Positions 47,041-58,085 of a stretch of DNA of 64,000 bases are shown here, piece by piece. Both the position numbers and the translations under genes were made by a program. Below the pieces are notes generated by a model that saw only the letters and a program-made list of their open reading frames with translations, did not search any database and had not been told where the DNA came from. This stretch comes from Paragonimus westermani (taxonomy: Eukaryota > Platyhelminthes > Trematoda > Plagiorchiida > Troglotrematidae). Location of the stretch: contig QNGE01001744.1 in assembly GCA_008508345.1 (NCBI GenBank), positions 73,499 through 137,498 of the forward strand. Direction: 5' to 3'. Numbering within the stretch: position 1 is the first letter of the stretch; each line of letters begins with the position of its first letter.

Positions 47041-47047
47041 TGTTCAA

Positions 47048-47560
47048 CTACTGCATCAAATGAATTATTTCATTAGGCTTCCACGGATTTTCCGGGGTCT
47101 CGCTCAAGGGCATTCGACTGAGAGCATCCGCTACCTGATTTGATTTACCCGAAATATGGGAAATCTTGTAATTATAAGCCAATAGAAGAAGTGACCAGCG
47201 TTGTATTTGCGGTGACGCCATCTGATTGATCCCTTTCGTTTCTCCTAGGAGTGACACCAAAGGCTTATGGTCTGTGTATATATCGAACGTTCTTCCCCAA
47301 ATATGTTGGTGAAACTTTTTCACCGCAAAGATTACAGCTAGAACCTCTTTGTCTAACTGTGCGTAATTCTTTTCAGCTGGAGCTAAACTGCGAGAAGCAA
47401 ACACGATTGGCTTCTCAGTTGAATTCTCCATCCTGTGATTTAGTACACCTCCGACACCCCATGAAGGGGCATCACAACGAATAGTTAGGAGCTTATCTGG
47501 GTCGTAATGAACAAATAAGTTAGACTGGCTTATATCCTTCTTTATAGTGTCAAAAACCAA
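47048..47560 (-). pseudogene. Gypsy-2 RNase H
   Basis: A 170-codon open frame: R-C-D-A-P-S-W-G-V-G-G-V-L, F-A-S-R-S-L, L-D-K-E-V-L-A-V-I-F-A-V, Y-T-D-H-K-P-L, V-A-D-A-L-S-R-M-P. The acidic residues D, E, D, D are all present, so this domain looks undamaged even though the rest of pol is broken. Confidence 0.95.
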
Positions 47561-47564
47561 TTGT

Positions 47565-48325
47565 TCCTTAGATGCCCAGTACCATCAAATTTTTCTTTTC
47601 AATAAATTTTATAAGGGTACCAGGACAGTTGATATCATCGGAATGAAACGACTGTACTGAGTACGCTTACCAATAAAGAATTTTAACACATTCACGTTTC
47701 GGGGAACTGAGGCCTCCAAAATCAGTCTGATTTTTTCCCTTATTGGATGTAATCCATACTTGTCCAACCGAAAACCGAGATACTGAGCATCATCGGCTAG
47801 GAATACACATTATTTCTTTTTAACTCTAGGCCATTTTCATGTGAACGCTGTAATACCAACTCAAGTGCTTCCAAATGTTCCTTATCCGAACGTCCGGAAA
47901 AAATGTCATTTAAGTAAGCACACACCGGTAATATCTTTCGTTAGGTTGTCAATAATGCGTTGGAAAATTGCCAGAGAAGAATGGATGCCAAACGGCAAGT
48001 GATTATATTGAAATAATTCCATGTGTATGTTGATTGTTGTAAATTCCCTTGATTGTTGGTCAGGATCGATCTGTGAATATGCATGACTCAAGTCCGGTTT
48101 GGTAAACTTTTCACCACGGCATGGTGTAGCACATAGATCCTCTATTTTTGGAATGGGGTAATGTTCCATGGTAGCGGCCAGGTTCACTGTCAATTCGTAA
48201 TCTCCGCATATTCGAACGAAACCATCTGGTTTCTGCACTGGCACAATTGGGGCACCCCATGTTGAATGCCAGACAGGAGTGATTATTCCCTGTTTCTGCA
48301 GACGTTCAAGTTCAGCCTCGACTTT
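47565..48325 (-). pseudogene. Gypsy-2 reverse transcriptase
   Basis: Motifs in order: L-Q-K-Q-G-I-I-T-P-V, W-G-A-P-I-V-P-V, F-V-R-I-C-G-D-Y, K-P-D-L-S-H-A-Y-S-Q-I, N-H-L-P-F-G-I-H-S-S. The active site, in a shifted frame at 47905-47916, reads Y-L-N-D in place of YxDD, so the first catalytic aspartate is lost. It continues S-G-R-S-D-K-E-H and Y-L-G-F-R-L-D-K-Y-G, with several further stops. Polymerase activity cannot remain. Confidence 0.94.
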
Positions 48326-49282
48326 TTAGCGGATAGAGAATGACAGTGTACGAGCTTTATAAAATTCAGCAGGAGTATCCTGTTCCATTACAATAGTGGC
48401 CTGAAAATCATTCAGCCCCCCTAGCTCGTTCTCATCGAATACAGAGGAGAATTTCTGCAGTAGTGTCAGAAGGCTGTTGTGACTATCCACTCGTCTGACA
48501 GACAGCAGAAGATCTGACATAAGTTTGAGCCAATTTAGACCCAACAGATTTGGACTTTGGATATTTACGATGTATGCAGGTAAATTGAGCGCTTTTGTTC
48601 CGTGTTTTACTTCCACATTGCACGTACCCATGACATCGATCGCTTCTCCTGTATAAGATCGCAGTGTGGCAACAGCCGGGGCCAACGGAAGTGATTTTGG
48701 CAGTATGCGCCTGTTAATAAGTGTCACGGAGGCTCCTGTGTCGATCTCCAGGCAAACGTTGCAGCCTCCCACGTTCAAATCTACTGTATAAGGGGGCACT
48801 TCCGCAGAAGACGTGACCGAGGTATTTGAAATTAGGTAGGAAGTGGATTCTTCACGATCTTCAATCGATCGTACAGCTCGAGTCTTAGAGCGGAAATCGG
48901 AAGACTGCGCTTGATTCGAACGGCGTACGCGTTCAATGTGGCCAATTTTCCCACAACTATGGCATGTCGATTGTTTGTGACGACAATCCGTGAAAACTTC
49001 AAGTTTATCACCGCAACGATAACACGTAAACCTACGAATAGGATTGTTGCACTTGGGCGGAGACGTATGCCGTGCAATCTGTTGTACATTATCTGAGGCC
49101 GAAGACAGCTGGTATAATGTGAGCTGTTCTTCTATGTTCTCCCGTTGCCTCGCAATAGAACATGCCCGATCCCAAGTTAGTTTAGACTCTTCTTCAGAAA
49201 ACAGTTTCTTTGTGGTTTTCGTGTCCTGGACTCCCACTAGTAAACATTGAACCGCCATAGCTTCTTCAATTTTTGTGGGCAC
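48326..49282 (-). pseudogene. Gypsy-2 gag C-terminus and aspartic protease
   Basis: A 318-codon open frame. The capsid end reads L-T-W-D-R-A-C-S-I-A. Two zinc knuckles follow near 49040-48930. The first, C-Y-R-C-G-D-K-L-E-V-F-T-D-C, has lost its histidine. The second, C-H-S-C-G-K-I-G-H-I-E-R-V-R, has lost its last cysteine. The protease has an intact active site, L-E-I-D-T-G-A-S-V-T-L (DTGA at 48731-48742), and the later L-L-G-L-N-W-L loop. The frame ends in the protease/RT linker at S-F-S-I-R followed by a stop at 48326. Confidence 0.95.
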
Positions 49283-49315
49283 AACTTCATTATAACGACA
49301 GTCAGGAATAGCTTG

Positions 49316-49700
49316 CTAGGTACGAACTATAAACTCATTCATATCTTCCCCGGAACACTGACGAAGTTGGTGGAGATTCATGCGAGCTATGAACACGTTA
49401 TGGCGTAACCCCCATAGAACATCTAGTGTCGCCAGAGCATCCGGCAAGAAGGTTCTGTCATACACACGAAGTGCGTCGAAATGACGTTGGCCTTCAGATC
49501 CCAGATATTGTCTGAGTAATTTAATTTTCTGTGATTCCGTAAGGTGTATGTTGGGATTTAATGCTAACGGTAGTTCCACATAATCCTCGAAGGATCGCTT
49601 CCAGCGCGTCCACATTGATAACGACGGTTTTGAACCAGCATCCTTCCAAAAGTATTCTAAAGGTGTAGATGAAGTATTCGTGGCTTTTGGATCAAATTTT
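49316..49700 (-). pseudogene. Gypsy-2 gag, N-terminal part
   Basis: The minus-strand frame reads K-F-D-P-K-A, T-P-L-E-Y-F-W, W-T-R-W-K-R-S-F-E-D-Y, L-N-P-N-I-H-L-T-E-S, L-G-S-E-G-Q-R-H-F-D, the same capsid start as Gypsy-1. An in-frame stop (TGA) at about 49696 lies before K-F-D, and no ATG is seen upstream, so the original start codon appears lost. The frame ends with a stop at 49316, which separates it from the next gag frame. Confidence 0.92.
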
Positions 49701-49707
49701 CAATCCC

Positions 49708-49962
49708 CGTTCAACTGCGAGCCCTGTCATGTAGTCGGCCCAGAGTAGGATGAGAACACGTGACGGCAATAGCGCGTAGCTTTATCGAACACGAGCGAAT
49801 GGCATCATAATAGTGATGAGACAGTATATGACAAGCAGTCACCCAATCGATTTTGTGGGTAACAGGATTGATTCGTTCGGGGCCGAGGTGAGAGAGAGGG
49901 GAACACACACGCGTGCACATGTAGACAGGTGACGTGCGGCAACGGTAGGCGCGGATGCCACA
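49708..49962 (-). repeat. Gypsy-2 5' LTR
   Basis: A 255-nt copy matching 45513-45767 without gaps. The gag reading starts within about 15 nt of its inner end, so no room is left for a standard tRNA primer site before the coding region. Confidence 0.96.
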
Positions 49963-50785
49963 CAAAGGAAACGTCAAACTTCCTCAAATACATTTCCATC
50001 TCCTGTCGGTGTATGGCAAACTTGACTCTAAAGCTGCTCCACTCTCACTGTCACATTGGACCTAAGACTACCACATACACACCTCAGCGGAGTAGCTTTC
50101 AGGTACCGTATTGTTCCGATTGGATTCTGTATTGCGAAGCAAACCACTAATGGCATCGCTCCGCTGAAATAAGGTGACCAGGTCGCTTATTATTTTAATC
50201 CGTTTACAACATTAAGCGGCTTGGAAATGCTTCCGGATTCCGATGTACATTTTTTACAGTATACACACACCCGCTCTAAAAGTGACAATGAGCAAAATAA
50301 ATTGTGTACGTGACCCGGTGGTGACAGCGGATGGCTATTAGGTAGCCTCTGTGGCTATCGTTCACTGAATCATCAATCTGTGCATATCTTTATGGCTTGT
50401 TCAGTCAAACGTGAAGTGTGGGGCCTGCATCAGTAAGAGGCAGTTGGAGGAATCGTCTACGATACACAACATTCCACAAAGGCTAAAATACAGCAGTTAA
50501 ACTTGGCCGTGTTGTCCACCAAGAAGATGTTGCGAAAAGATCAAACCTAAACTCAGAGGAATTTTTTGCGTGCCTCTCTGAGACATCTAAATCTACACCA
50601 GGATCCAGAGCTTCAAAGGAACTACTAAAACAAATACTGAGGCAATAGTAGCGTTACAACCGACTGTTGTGCAGGACACCCTAACTCACGTTGCAGTGCA
50701 GCACCTTTGTAAGTCAACAATCAATAATCCCAGTGCTCCTGTGTACAACAGGGTATTTCAAGCGTATATCTTGACTGGGCCAAAG
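49963..50785. other. Unassigned interval
   Basis: Flank between Gypsy-2 and the first recognisable motif of LINE C. On the plus strand it could hold the eroded linker between endonuclease and RT of LINE C, but no motif was found. No endonuclease (GDFN) motif was seen. Confidence 0.5.
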
Positions 50786-52213
50786 GGCCTGTAGATACAC
50801 AAGTCGCGTGGTCCGGACAACATATCACCTAGTTTCTTGACAAGCTACGAAGACTCTTCGAGATAACCGTTGCGGGCACTGTTTCGTCACTTATTAGATG
50901 GAGCAAAATCCGGAGTGAATACAGGCAGTCATGTGATGTCCCTTCATGAGGGTGACACTCGTGACAGTGTTGCATCCTACCGTCCCGTCGCTTCACCCTC
51001 GATCATACCGAAGTTGCTAGAAGGCTTATTTGACGACCACCTTTGGCACCACATAAAAAACTCAATCATTTTGCCTCAGCGATGCGGATTCTTTCAAGGA
51101 CACTCGTGCACACCTAAACTACTGATGGCAAATGTTTCACGGACCAAAATGCTGGACGGTTCGGATGTAGCCTACCTAGAGTTTCCGAAAGCACTCAGGA
51201 TGGCAGATCCCGGTACCCTGTTAACCAAGGTGGGGTTTTGCAGTACCTCAGGCCAACTATTAGCCTGGTTGCAAAATAATCTCCTGGGCATGACGTCCAA
51301 GGCAATGCTTTACGGAAAATACCCTTCCGCACACCCGGCTGCCTAGGAGGAACATTAGGCCAAGATCCTTACGCCATTGTTCTTTTTGATTTTCATCGGT
51401 GGTTTCACTGTCACCACACAATGTGAATTCCTGATGTACATAGTCAGTGTGAAGATTTGGCGCCAGCGTGAACCTCAAAAGTTGAGAAGAAGATCAAGGT
51501 TGATATAAATCATTATTCCCTTAAGTGGGAGGAAACTATCCGTCCCCAAATCTAAACGTATTTGCTATCCCTTTTGACCACCGAAGTGCCGAACAGACAT
51601 ACTGCATGACAGAAATTCTGCCTTGGCTGGCCTCGAAGAAATGTGATCCAGGTGCTCCCATTTATGAAGGACTGGGCGTTTCCCAAAACATCCCATTATC
51701 AGCACGCGAAGCTAAAGGTACTGTTTACCATAGAATATAGTCCAGGCCGTGTGAACGCACCAAGTTTCCCGGTTCACTCTACAGCTTAATGGGGTCTTAT
51801 CCGGGATAATCCTGTTCCCCATTCTATTCGTTGGGATATCAGGCAAATTGTAGGCGACAGAGAGCAGCTACCAAACGTGTGCCGGGGGGGGCGAATCCCG
51901 TTTCCTGGTTCATGTCTAGAGAAAATAAAAATTTCCAATCCAGAACACCGAAGCCTTCGTGGGAACATACTTGCCTACAAATTTCTGCGTACTCTGAATC
52001 ACTCATGCACCCGCCTGTGACGGGCCAGCTCAAAGCACCCATTGCTTGAAAACAGAAATGCAAAGTAGTAGACTGTACTGCAAATATTTTTCCTTTTCTT
52101 TGCGGATATCCAGATATTAGAATAACCCTACCGAGATGGCTGCTACGACAGCGTCGTTGGATGAGGTTAAAAGGGTGTTCGGCAGTTGTCACGCCCAGGC
52201 ACAATTTTTTGAC
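50786..52213 (+). pseudogene. LINE C: CR1/Jockey-like reverse transcriptase, 5'-truncated
   Basis: Plus-strand series, in order. R-G-P-D-N-I-S-P (about 50814), where RTs have PGPDxIP. S-Y-R-P-V-A-S-P-S, G-F-F-Q-G-H-S-C-T-P-K-L-L and A-Y-L-E-F-P-K-A-L; the catalytic D of the DFSKAFD motif is E here. L-L-A-W-L-Q-N-N-L, then L-T-P-L-F-F-L-I-F-I. F-L-M-Y-I-V-S-V-K-I-W, where YADD should be, so activity is lost. Y-E-G-L-G-V-S-Q-N-I, S-L-R-G-N-I-L-A-Y, and F-S-L-R-I-S-R-Y near the end. The frame ends with TGA at about 52213. Several frameshifts occur. The endonuclease is missing, as is usual for 5'-truncated LINE copies. It is the only LINE in the window on the plus strand. Confidence 0.87.
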
Positions 52214-52681
52214 TGACGGTCATTCACATAATCCGTAGAACCCACATCTAGTCACCAATGGTGTGTAATACACACGACGCATAATACTAGACTCAGGGCC
52301 AGGGATTCTTTCACTGATCACCTTCTCCATACCGCCTTTAACACTTGTTCCATTATTATTTATTTCAATGCCATTATTTCGAAGCGCAATCCCCTCCTCC
52401 ACCATGAAAGCCCCAATCTTATATGGTGTATATATGCTCATCTGTGTCGCACTTAGTACGAGTAATGCATGGGCCTTGGATATTAAGAACTAATTTTGCC
52501 CTCTTATATCTGTTTTCCCATTCTTTCCACGTTCTTTTTCCTTATGCTATCCTATTACTGCGCGCGCTTTTGCGAAAAAGGAAGTTTGTTGGTCTGCACA
52601 CCAGCTGCCGGTTGCCCGATGCGTCCGGAGACGAGTATCCGAACTCATGACCCCATCACCAGTATCAAGAAGCAAGTAGTC

Positions 52682-52705
52682 CATCAGCATCATCATTATC
52701 ATCAG
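52682..52705 (-). repeat. Interrupted (ATC)n tract, tail of LINE F
   Basis: CATCAGCATCATCATTATC and neighbours form an ATC-rich tract about 120 bp downstream, on the minus strand, of the LINE F stop. It parallels the ATC tail of LINE B. Confidence 0.7.
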
Positions 52706-52822
52706 AACAGCCATGAGCCTGACATAAAGGTACTGTGGCTCGGGCCGCCGCTCACCTCAGCAGTGACGTGGAATATCCTAGGAGGAAAGAGTACTACGAT
52801 GGACAACAAAGATTGAAGAAGA

Positions 52823-53227
52823 CTAAATGGAAGAACTAGAAATGGTATGGATACGGGTACGCCATTGACTGCGACACACCGCCATCTCGGATGGCGTCCC
52901 TAACCAGCGGTTTGAGTGATCACGAGGACCCCATCCTGGCAGGCGTTGTCTGCCCACCTTGCTCAGTGGAGCAGTCAACGTCTCCATATTTCCTGACAAC
53001 GTTGTTGCTTGACCACCACGCGGTTTCACCCAGCTGTTGGTGGCCTCAGTATATAACGACCGGTAAGGTGAACGCTCAGCTGGCATACGGAGCACGTGGC
53101 CCAACCATCGCAAGCTGTGCAACGTAACTACTTGACCAATTGATCGCGCATCCCGAACGTTACGGAATACGCGCCGGCAAACTGCCGGAAAGTCTGAAAG
53201 AAACCTACTGGACTCTACTACTAGCAC
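52823..53227 (-). pseudogene. LINE F: RTE-like C-terminal fragment
   Basis: A 134-codon frame with R-R-V-F-R-N-V-R-D-A-R-S-I, L-R-W-L-G-H-V-L-R-M-P-A-E-R, V-K-P-R-G-G-Q-A-T-T, R-L-P-G-W-G-P-R-D, R-W-L-G-T, R-S-Q-W-R. This is the same C-terminal region as LINE B (974-1330) and typical of RTE-like elements in flukes. RT and endonuclease are missing upstream; the copy is 5'-truncated to little more than the last 130 codons. Stop at 52823, followed by an ATC-rich tail. Confidence 0.87.
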
Positions 53228-54500
53228 TCTTTTACCACTTGCCAGTGAATATCAGTGATTCTGGTTATCCCAAGGTCGGTAAGCGCTCCTGTATGACATG
53301 CCATTCGGGAGTATCATACCCAATGACAATGTCCGTCGACTCAGAATGTGTGATAATTATCACGTTCTTAGGCGTGTAACAGACGTGTGCCTCATAAGCA
53401 CCTGTTGATCAAAATACCACTTTTTTTCATGCAATACCCGTTGCGCAGCTGACTCGTCTAATCTTGAAGGTGGCTGCCAAACAGTCAGAATAGGATAGCG
53501 CTGCTAAACACCAAAACCAGGGACCAGTGGAGTGATTCTAGGAAGCGTGCCGAGACCGTAGCCTTTCTTCCTGTATATAGGTGACATATGCGCTGTTGGT
53601 GAACATGGCATCGAAATCGTTTACGCCCACCACCCGAACAGTGACCGCTTTCTGTCCACGAAATACACAACAGGACCTAGCGTCATTGCAATTGTAGTGT
53701 AAATCACGGCTAATGTCGTCCTCAGCGAACAAATCGGAAATCATTTCTTATGCTTGTCAATTGCGCAGCTGTTCTGTCTCACTAAACTGTTAAAAGGTTG
53801 ACACCACCACCTCCGTTCGAGATGTGGTAATGCGGTACTCAGACTCATCTTCTCCGAACAAGTGTGCTTTCGAGTAGCAAAAACTGCAAGGGCTGTGCCG
53901 GCGGCGAGGCTGACGCTCTATAGACTGTGTGCTCCACCTCAACTTGAGGATTGCACATTCATTTACTGCCATCTACACATGCCTGACAGGCGTTTGTTAG
54001 AAAACCTTCGACATCACTTACCAAAGGCTCACTATGGCATTCTTCTACAGTTCCCCATATGGTTCACAAAACAGGGGCTCTGCTTTGTGAACTCTGCAAT
54101 CTCGGAGAAAGATGCGCACAAACTTCATCATTGTAAACTGTCCTTCTGAATGAATTCACAGCGAGTAACAACAGTCAAAGTTTCAGAAGAGCTAGGACAG
54201 CCACATTGTGCTATCGAACACAATTACTATTTAAGATTCTGTGTATTATCTGGTGACTTTTTGAATGCGGTTTGGGAAACAGTTAACCGTCAGCTGTATA
54301 CGGCGTGCCTAAATTTCCCCGGTATCGAAATCCCCTCAGGACCATCTTGCTTGAAACGGTTCGTTTATTATTTACTCACATCCCCATTTAGCATTGCATC
54401 TATTGCAAGCTCACAAAACCGTTGTAAAATCAACATCACTTTATTTCCGTGCGTTCTTTCACACGCATGACCCGGATTGCTGGAGAGTGGCTGGTTGGTG
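53228..54500. other. Unassigned interval
   Basis: Short frames on both strands, the longest about 106 codons (54150-54470, plus strand). No domain recognised. The minus-strand frames 53744-53485 have an E-D-D-I that is not in an RT context. Confidence 0.5.
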
Positions 54501-54639
54501 CTGATTAGTAAATCCAGCAGAATGACCTCATAAAAGCTACAACTAGAACACGCACATTTCATCGGACCTTCAAAATCTTCGACTCAGTGCTTCGGTTGTC
54601 TGAGTAGATCTAAAGTAAGTCGCGAAATATCATAATAAC

Positions 54640-55370
54640 TAGTTGACAGAGTTGTACATTTTAATAGGCAACGCAAAAATGCTAACCGTCTGGAATTTTC
54701 TTGAAAACATTATTCCATACACATTATTCGTCATAGTAGATATGATCGCTTCACATATCCTCATTCATTTCAAAATTACGTCCTTTTACCTAATTCCATA
54801 AACGCCTGCGGTGCAAGGAAATCTTCTGAGACAAGTGAGTGCACAAAGCCTCGTCTTGATCAGGCAACTCGCAAGGCTTTCAACTTTTCGAGTATTTCTG
54901 GCAACTGAAAAAGCCACGTGCTGTATTTTTTCCGGCCTACAGCCAGATTTTTGAATTTTCCGTCCTTCCTCGTCAAAGCTGACTTCTTTTTAGACTTTTA
55001 CAACGCCAGTTATATCACTCAATGATGAAACGCCGTGGAGATGTGTTTGGGAATATTCTCTGGAATGACCTTGAAATATTTTAAGCATATACCTAAACAC
55101 AACCTTGTAGAAAGTAAAGTAATGCAACATCACATTTTTTGGACTGAATCTGTGAAGCAAACGAACTATACTTTTTACCGCTGCATGCGTCAAGGTTTTG
55201 TGAACTACAACCATTTCCTTTTTGATCACAACATTCAAGTAGACAATTTCACCTTTCTGGTGCTATTTAGTTATTTGTTGTTTTGTGTCGCCGGTAATTA
55301 TCTGCGATAATCGCGCATGCACCAATGTGCTTCTCACATATGCGTTGAAAACTACGTAGTATACTTATCA
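54640..55370 (-). repeat. Repeat X, copy 2 (unclassified interspersed repeat)
   Basis: Shares diverged but collinear sequence with 58220-59219. Blocks include ATTATTCGTCATAGTA (54723 on) against ATTATTCGCCATAGTA (58304 on), the segment around 54860-54910 against 58400-58480, and CTGCGATAATCGCGCAT (about 55300) against CTGCGATGATCGCGCAT (about 59147). Both copies keep a related minus-strand reading: here K-T-L-T-H-A-A-V-K-S-I-V-R-L and S-P-K-N-V; in the other copy K-N-L-T-R-A-V-G-K-T-L-L-R-L and G-P-K-Y-V. This copy is about 270 bp shorter in the middle. I do not recognise the family. Confidence 0.62.
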
Positions 55371-56820
55371 TACGGGATATAAATGTGCATGGAGGAGGGG
55401 ATGAAAGATTCTCACGTGATTTTGTTTAGCAGGAGTAGTAGTTGAGTTGTGGTAGGCTCTTCCGGTTACTTTATGTCGTCTGCGAGTTTGAAAGAGGGCT
55501 ATGGAGCATCTCTACTACGCCTCCTCGAAACCAATGAGGAATTCCTGGTATACACCAGGAGAGCAGTGGTGTGGTCTTTTATGGTGAGAAATTGGCCAAG
55601 AAACCTGGGTATTCGCAACCGTGATCCCAAATTCACAGCCTGCGGAATAGGTTACACTAATTATATTGGTATATTTTTCACCGCATCTGTGAGAAGCACA
55701 GATCCGTGAGCACGATCAACGTAAATGTGATAAAGTGACAGATAAATTCACACCATGTACGCGCAATGCCATCAAAAATTGTGTAACACACCAATTATGC
55801 AACTAAAGCAACAAAACAGAGATATTAAGAGAGAAAATTTCAGGTTCATGAGAAGGCATTTCAAATATGCTTCTACGGTTCTACTACCCAATTTCCCCAA
55901 GATTCAATAAAAAATGTTGAGCAGTTACATCACTTCGCACTTCACAAGGTAACCACCGACCAGAAATATATGATTTGACTGTTGAAGAATTTCACTATTA
56001 TTTCATGCAAATGGCTTCAGAAAAATACGTATAAAGGTTTTTCGAGATGGGAGGAGGAAGGAACGCACACGCTTTTGCGAAGAAGCGGGAAACCCTCTCA
56101 AAAGACGCCGTTATTTGCTCAAAATCGACGGAATCTCGCAGGTCTCGCAAAATACCCAATCAGTATGGGATTTTCGGTGGCCGAACGGGTGAAACATTTT
56201 CATGCGTGAGATATATTTGTGGAATCGAGAATAAAAGTGAAATTATGTGATAAACGGTAGAACGTGAAATGACTATGTGAACTATGATGAACAATCGGGT
56301 GTGTGGATTTCTGGCAAAACCTTTTGTGTAAAATGATTAACTGTGCGGTAGTTGCAAACACTTATTACCATATGGCGCAAAAGGAGATCTTTGACACCTT
56401 TTTCTAACACATGACTTACGCTGAAACGTGAAGGTATGTTGTTCCACGTGGTCTATATATATAATGGAAAGAATATTTAACAACGCAAAATTTGCCGGAT
56501 GGTTTATTGAGAAGCGGAGAAACATGAGTGACAACGCGAGATTTGTAAAAATCACACGAGACAAACAGGTTATCTTTTCGTTTCTCTAAAGAGTTTTGGC
56601 ATACGTTTTCATTTGCATATTGATAAATAACCACACACAGCTGATTGTTATTTAGTATGAAGTAACAGCGTGCCAGGATGATTGGGTCATTACTAACGGG
56701 CATCTGCATATTGACAGACATATTTGTTGGCCATTGTTATGTCTTCTTGTTCATGTGCAGGTTTTGGATGTAACTATGTGCAAGGTCCATTGTGTAGAAA
56801 ACAGTGATGAGCCTCGGAAT
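55371..56820. other. Unassigned interval
   Basis: AT-rich, short frames only (the longest about 101 codons, 56721-56416, minus strand). Nothing recognised; it may include the 3' untranslated region of LINE D, which ends near 56850 on the minus strand. Confidence 0.5.
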
Positions 56821-58085
56821 CTAAATAAATATATCGAATGGTGAAACTGGAGACTCTATTAGTCCGAAGAATAAGTGACGTAACACCACGCGACACAGAG
56901 GGTCTTCCACCCAGATGCAATTAAATCCGCTTTCGTAGATATATTCCTCAGGCAGGCAGAGTTTGAAAGTGGACATGGCATTCGTTATCGTCAAGAATGT
57001 TTGCCTACCTCTTCTGCATTGCCGTATATTCTTATCGGCTCTAATTGCACACGGGAGTTGTATTTTAAATGTGGTCACGTTTTGTTAGGGAAAAATCGAC
57101 CGCAGCTTTTTCCAGGATTTAAAAACTGCCAATGTAAATGACTCGTTCCTGAGGTTATATTCGGACCCACGTTGTGAGTGATTCACGAAGCTGACTGTGA
57201 ACCTAATGCCCTAGAGCGGATTATACATGAGTGAGAGATTCAGTTTCAGCCACCGTAGTCAAAGAGGATCGAGTGCAATCGTCTGGTAGCGTTTTGTGTA
57301 GTTCGGAGAAATGAACAGCCCAATAAACTTTTCATGAATGCACATTGGAAGCTTTCTAGAGCTAGCCTATCAGATTCGCGTAAGTGGCTATACATCAAAC
57401 TGTGGTCGTGTGCACAGCTTATAAAGGTGTAATCCTTCAGCAGGAAGGAAGGATGAATGTTCAGTATTATCTGTCACCCGTCCAGCTTTAGCTACTAGGG
57501 AAGGATACATATTCCGAAAAGTTGAATGAGCTGGGGTAGCGTATAACAAGGTCGAACACCAAGTTGGCAGTTGATACGATGTGACTGTCCAGCTTTATGG
57601 AGCCATCTGGTAGGTGGAAACCATGCACAAAGATGGTGGATTTATCAGCTGAAAATTTCATCAGCTTTGTTTGACACCTAGTCTCCAATAACACAAAGTC
57701 CTTTCGTATATACTCCGGACGTGGATTGAGATTGCCAGCAGGAAAATTGTAAACAAGTTTGACAAAATCAGCAAATGGGAATAGTTTGCCGTGGTTGATA
57801 ACATTACGGTTGTCGTTCGTACACATAAGAAAGTGTATCGGTTCCCGTACACCTCAAATCACCCCAGTGGCTGCTGATCCGGGAGTCGAGCTATTATCTC
57901 CTATTTTCGCTGTTTGTCAGCTGAGCGGTGGACCAGGTGTAACAACAGATGCTATTTTGATCAGAAGACGCTTATAAGAAACACGATCAGAAGCCTTTTC
58001 CATGTCCAATGGTATTATCATACTTACACTTCCTGGATTAGCAGATTTTTTGACAGGGTTCGTTGGTGACCACCTGAAAACTTTT
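56821..58085 (-). pseudogene. LINE D, 3' half: CR1/Jockey-like RT palm and C-terminus
   Basis: From about 58085 on the minus strand: S-A-N-P-G-S-V-S-M-I-I-P, L-D-M-E-K-A-S-D-R-V-S-Y-K-R-L-L, which matches the DFSKAFDxVxHxxLL motif with its aspartate kept. Then G-V-I-stop-G-V, and in the frame 57826-57488 F-P-F-A-D-F-V-K-L-V, where the active site FADD has become F-A-D-F. It continues C-Q-T-K-L-M-K-F-S-A-D-K-S and L-G/V-I-R-Y. Below 57480 the C-terminus follows in broken frames: H-L-Y-K-L, L-R-W-L-K-L-N-L-S-L, N-L-R-N-E-S-F-T-L-A-V-F, then L-P-C-A-I-R-A-D-K-N-I-R in the frame 57078-56821. A distinct LINE lineage from A and C. Dead. Confidence 0.88.

Larger units (their letters stand above)
45513..49962 (-). 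mobile_element. Gypsy-2: LTR-flanked Ty3/Gypsy retrotransposon
   Basis: A 4450-bp minus-strand element bounded by two 255-nt direct repeats (45513-45767 and 49708-49962) of equal length, differing at about 11 positions (about 96% identity by hand count). Between them, from right to left, lie gag, protease, RT, RNase H and integrase. On the minus strand the LTR begins TGTGGC; its far end reads GAACG, not the usual CA. No target-site duplication was found. Related to Gypsy-1 by gag wording. All genes carry stops or frameshifts. Confidence 0.97.
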
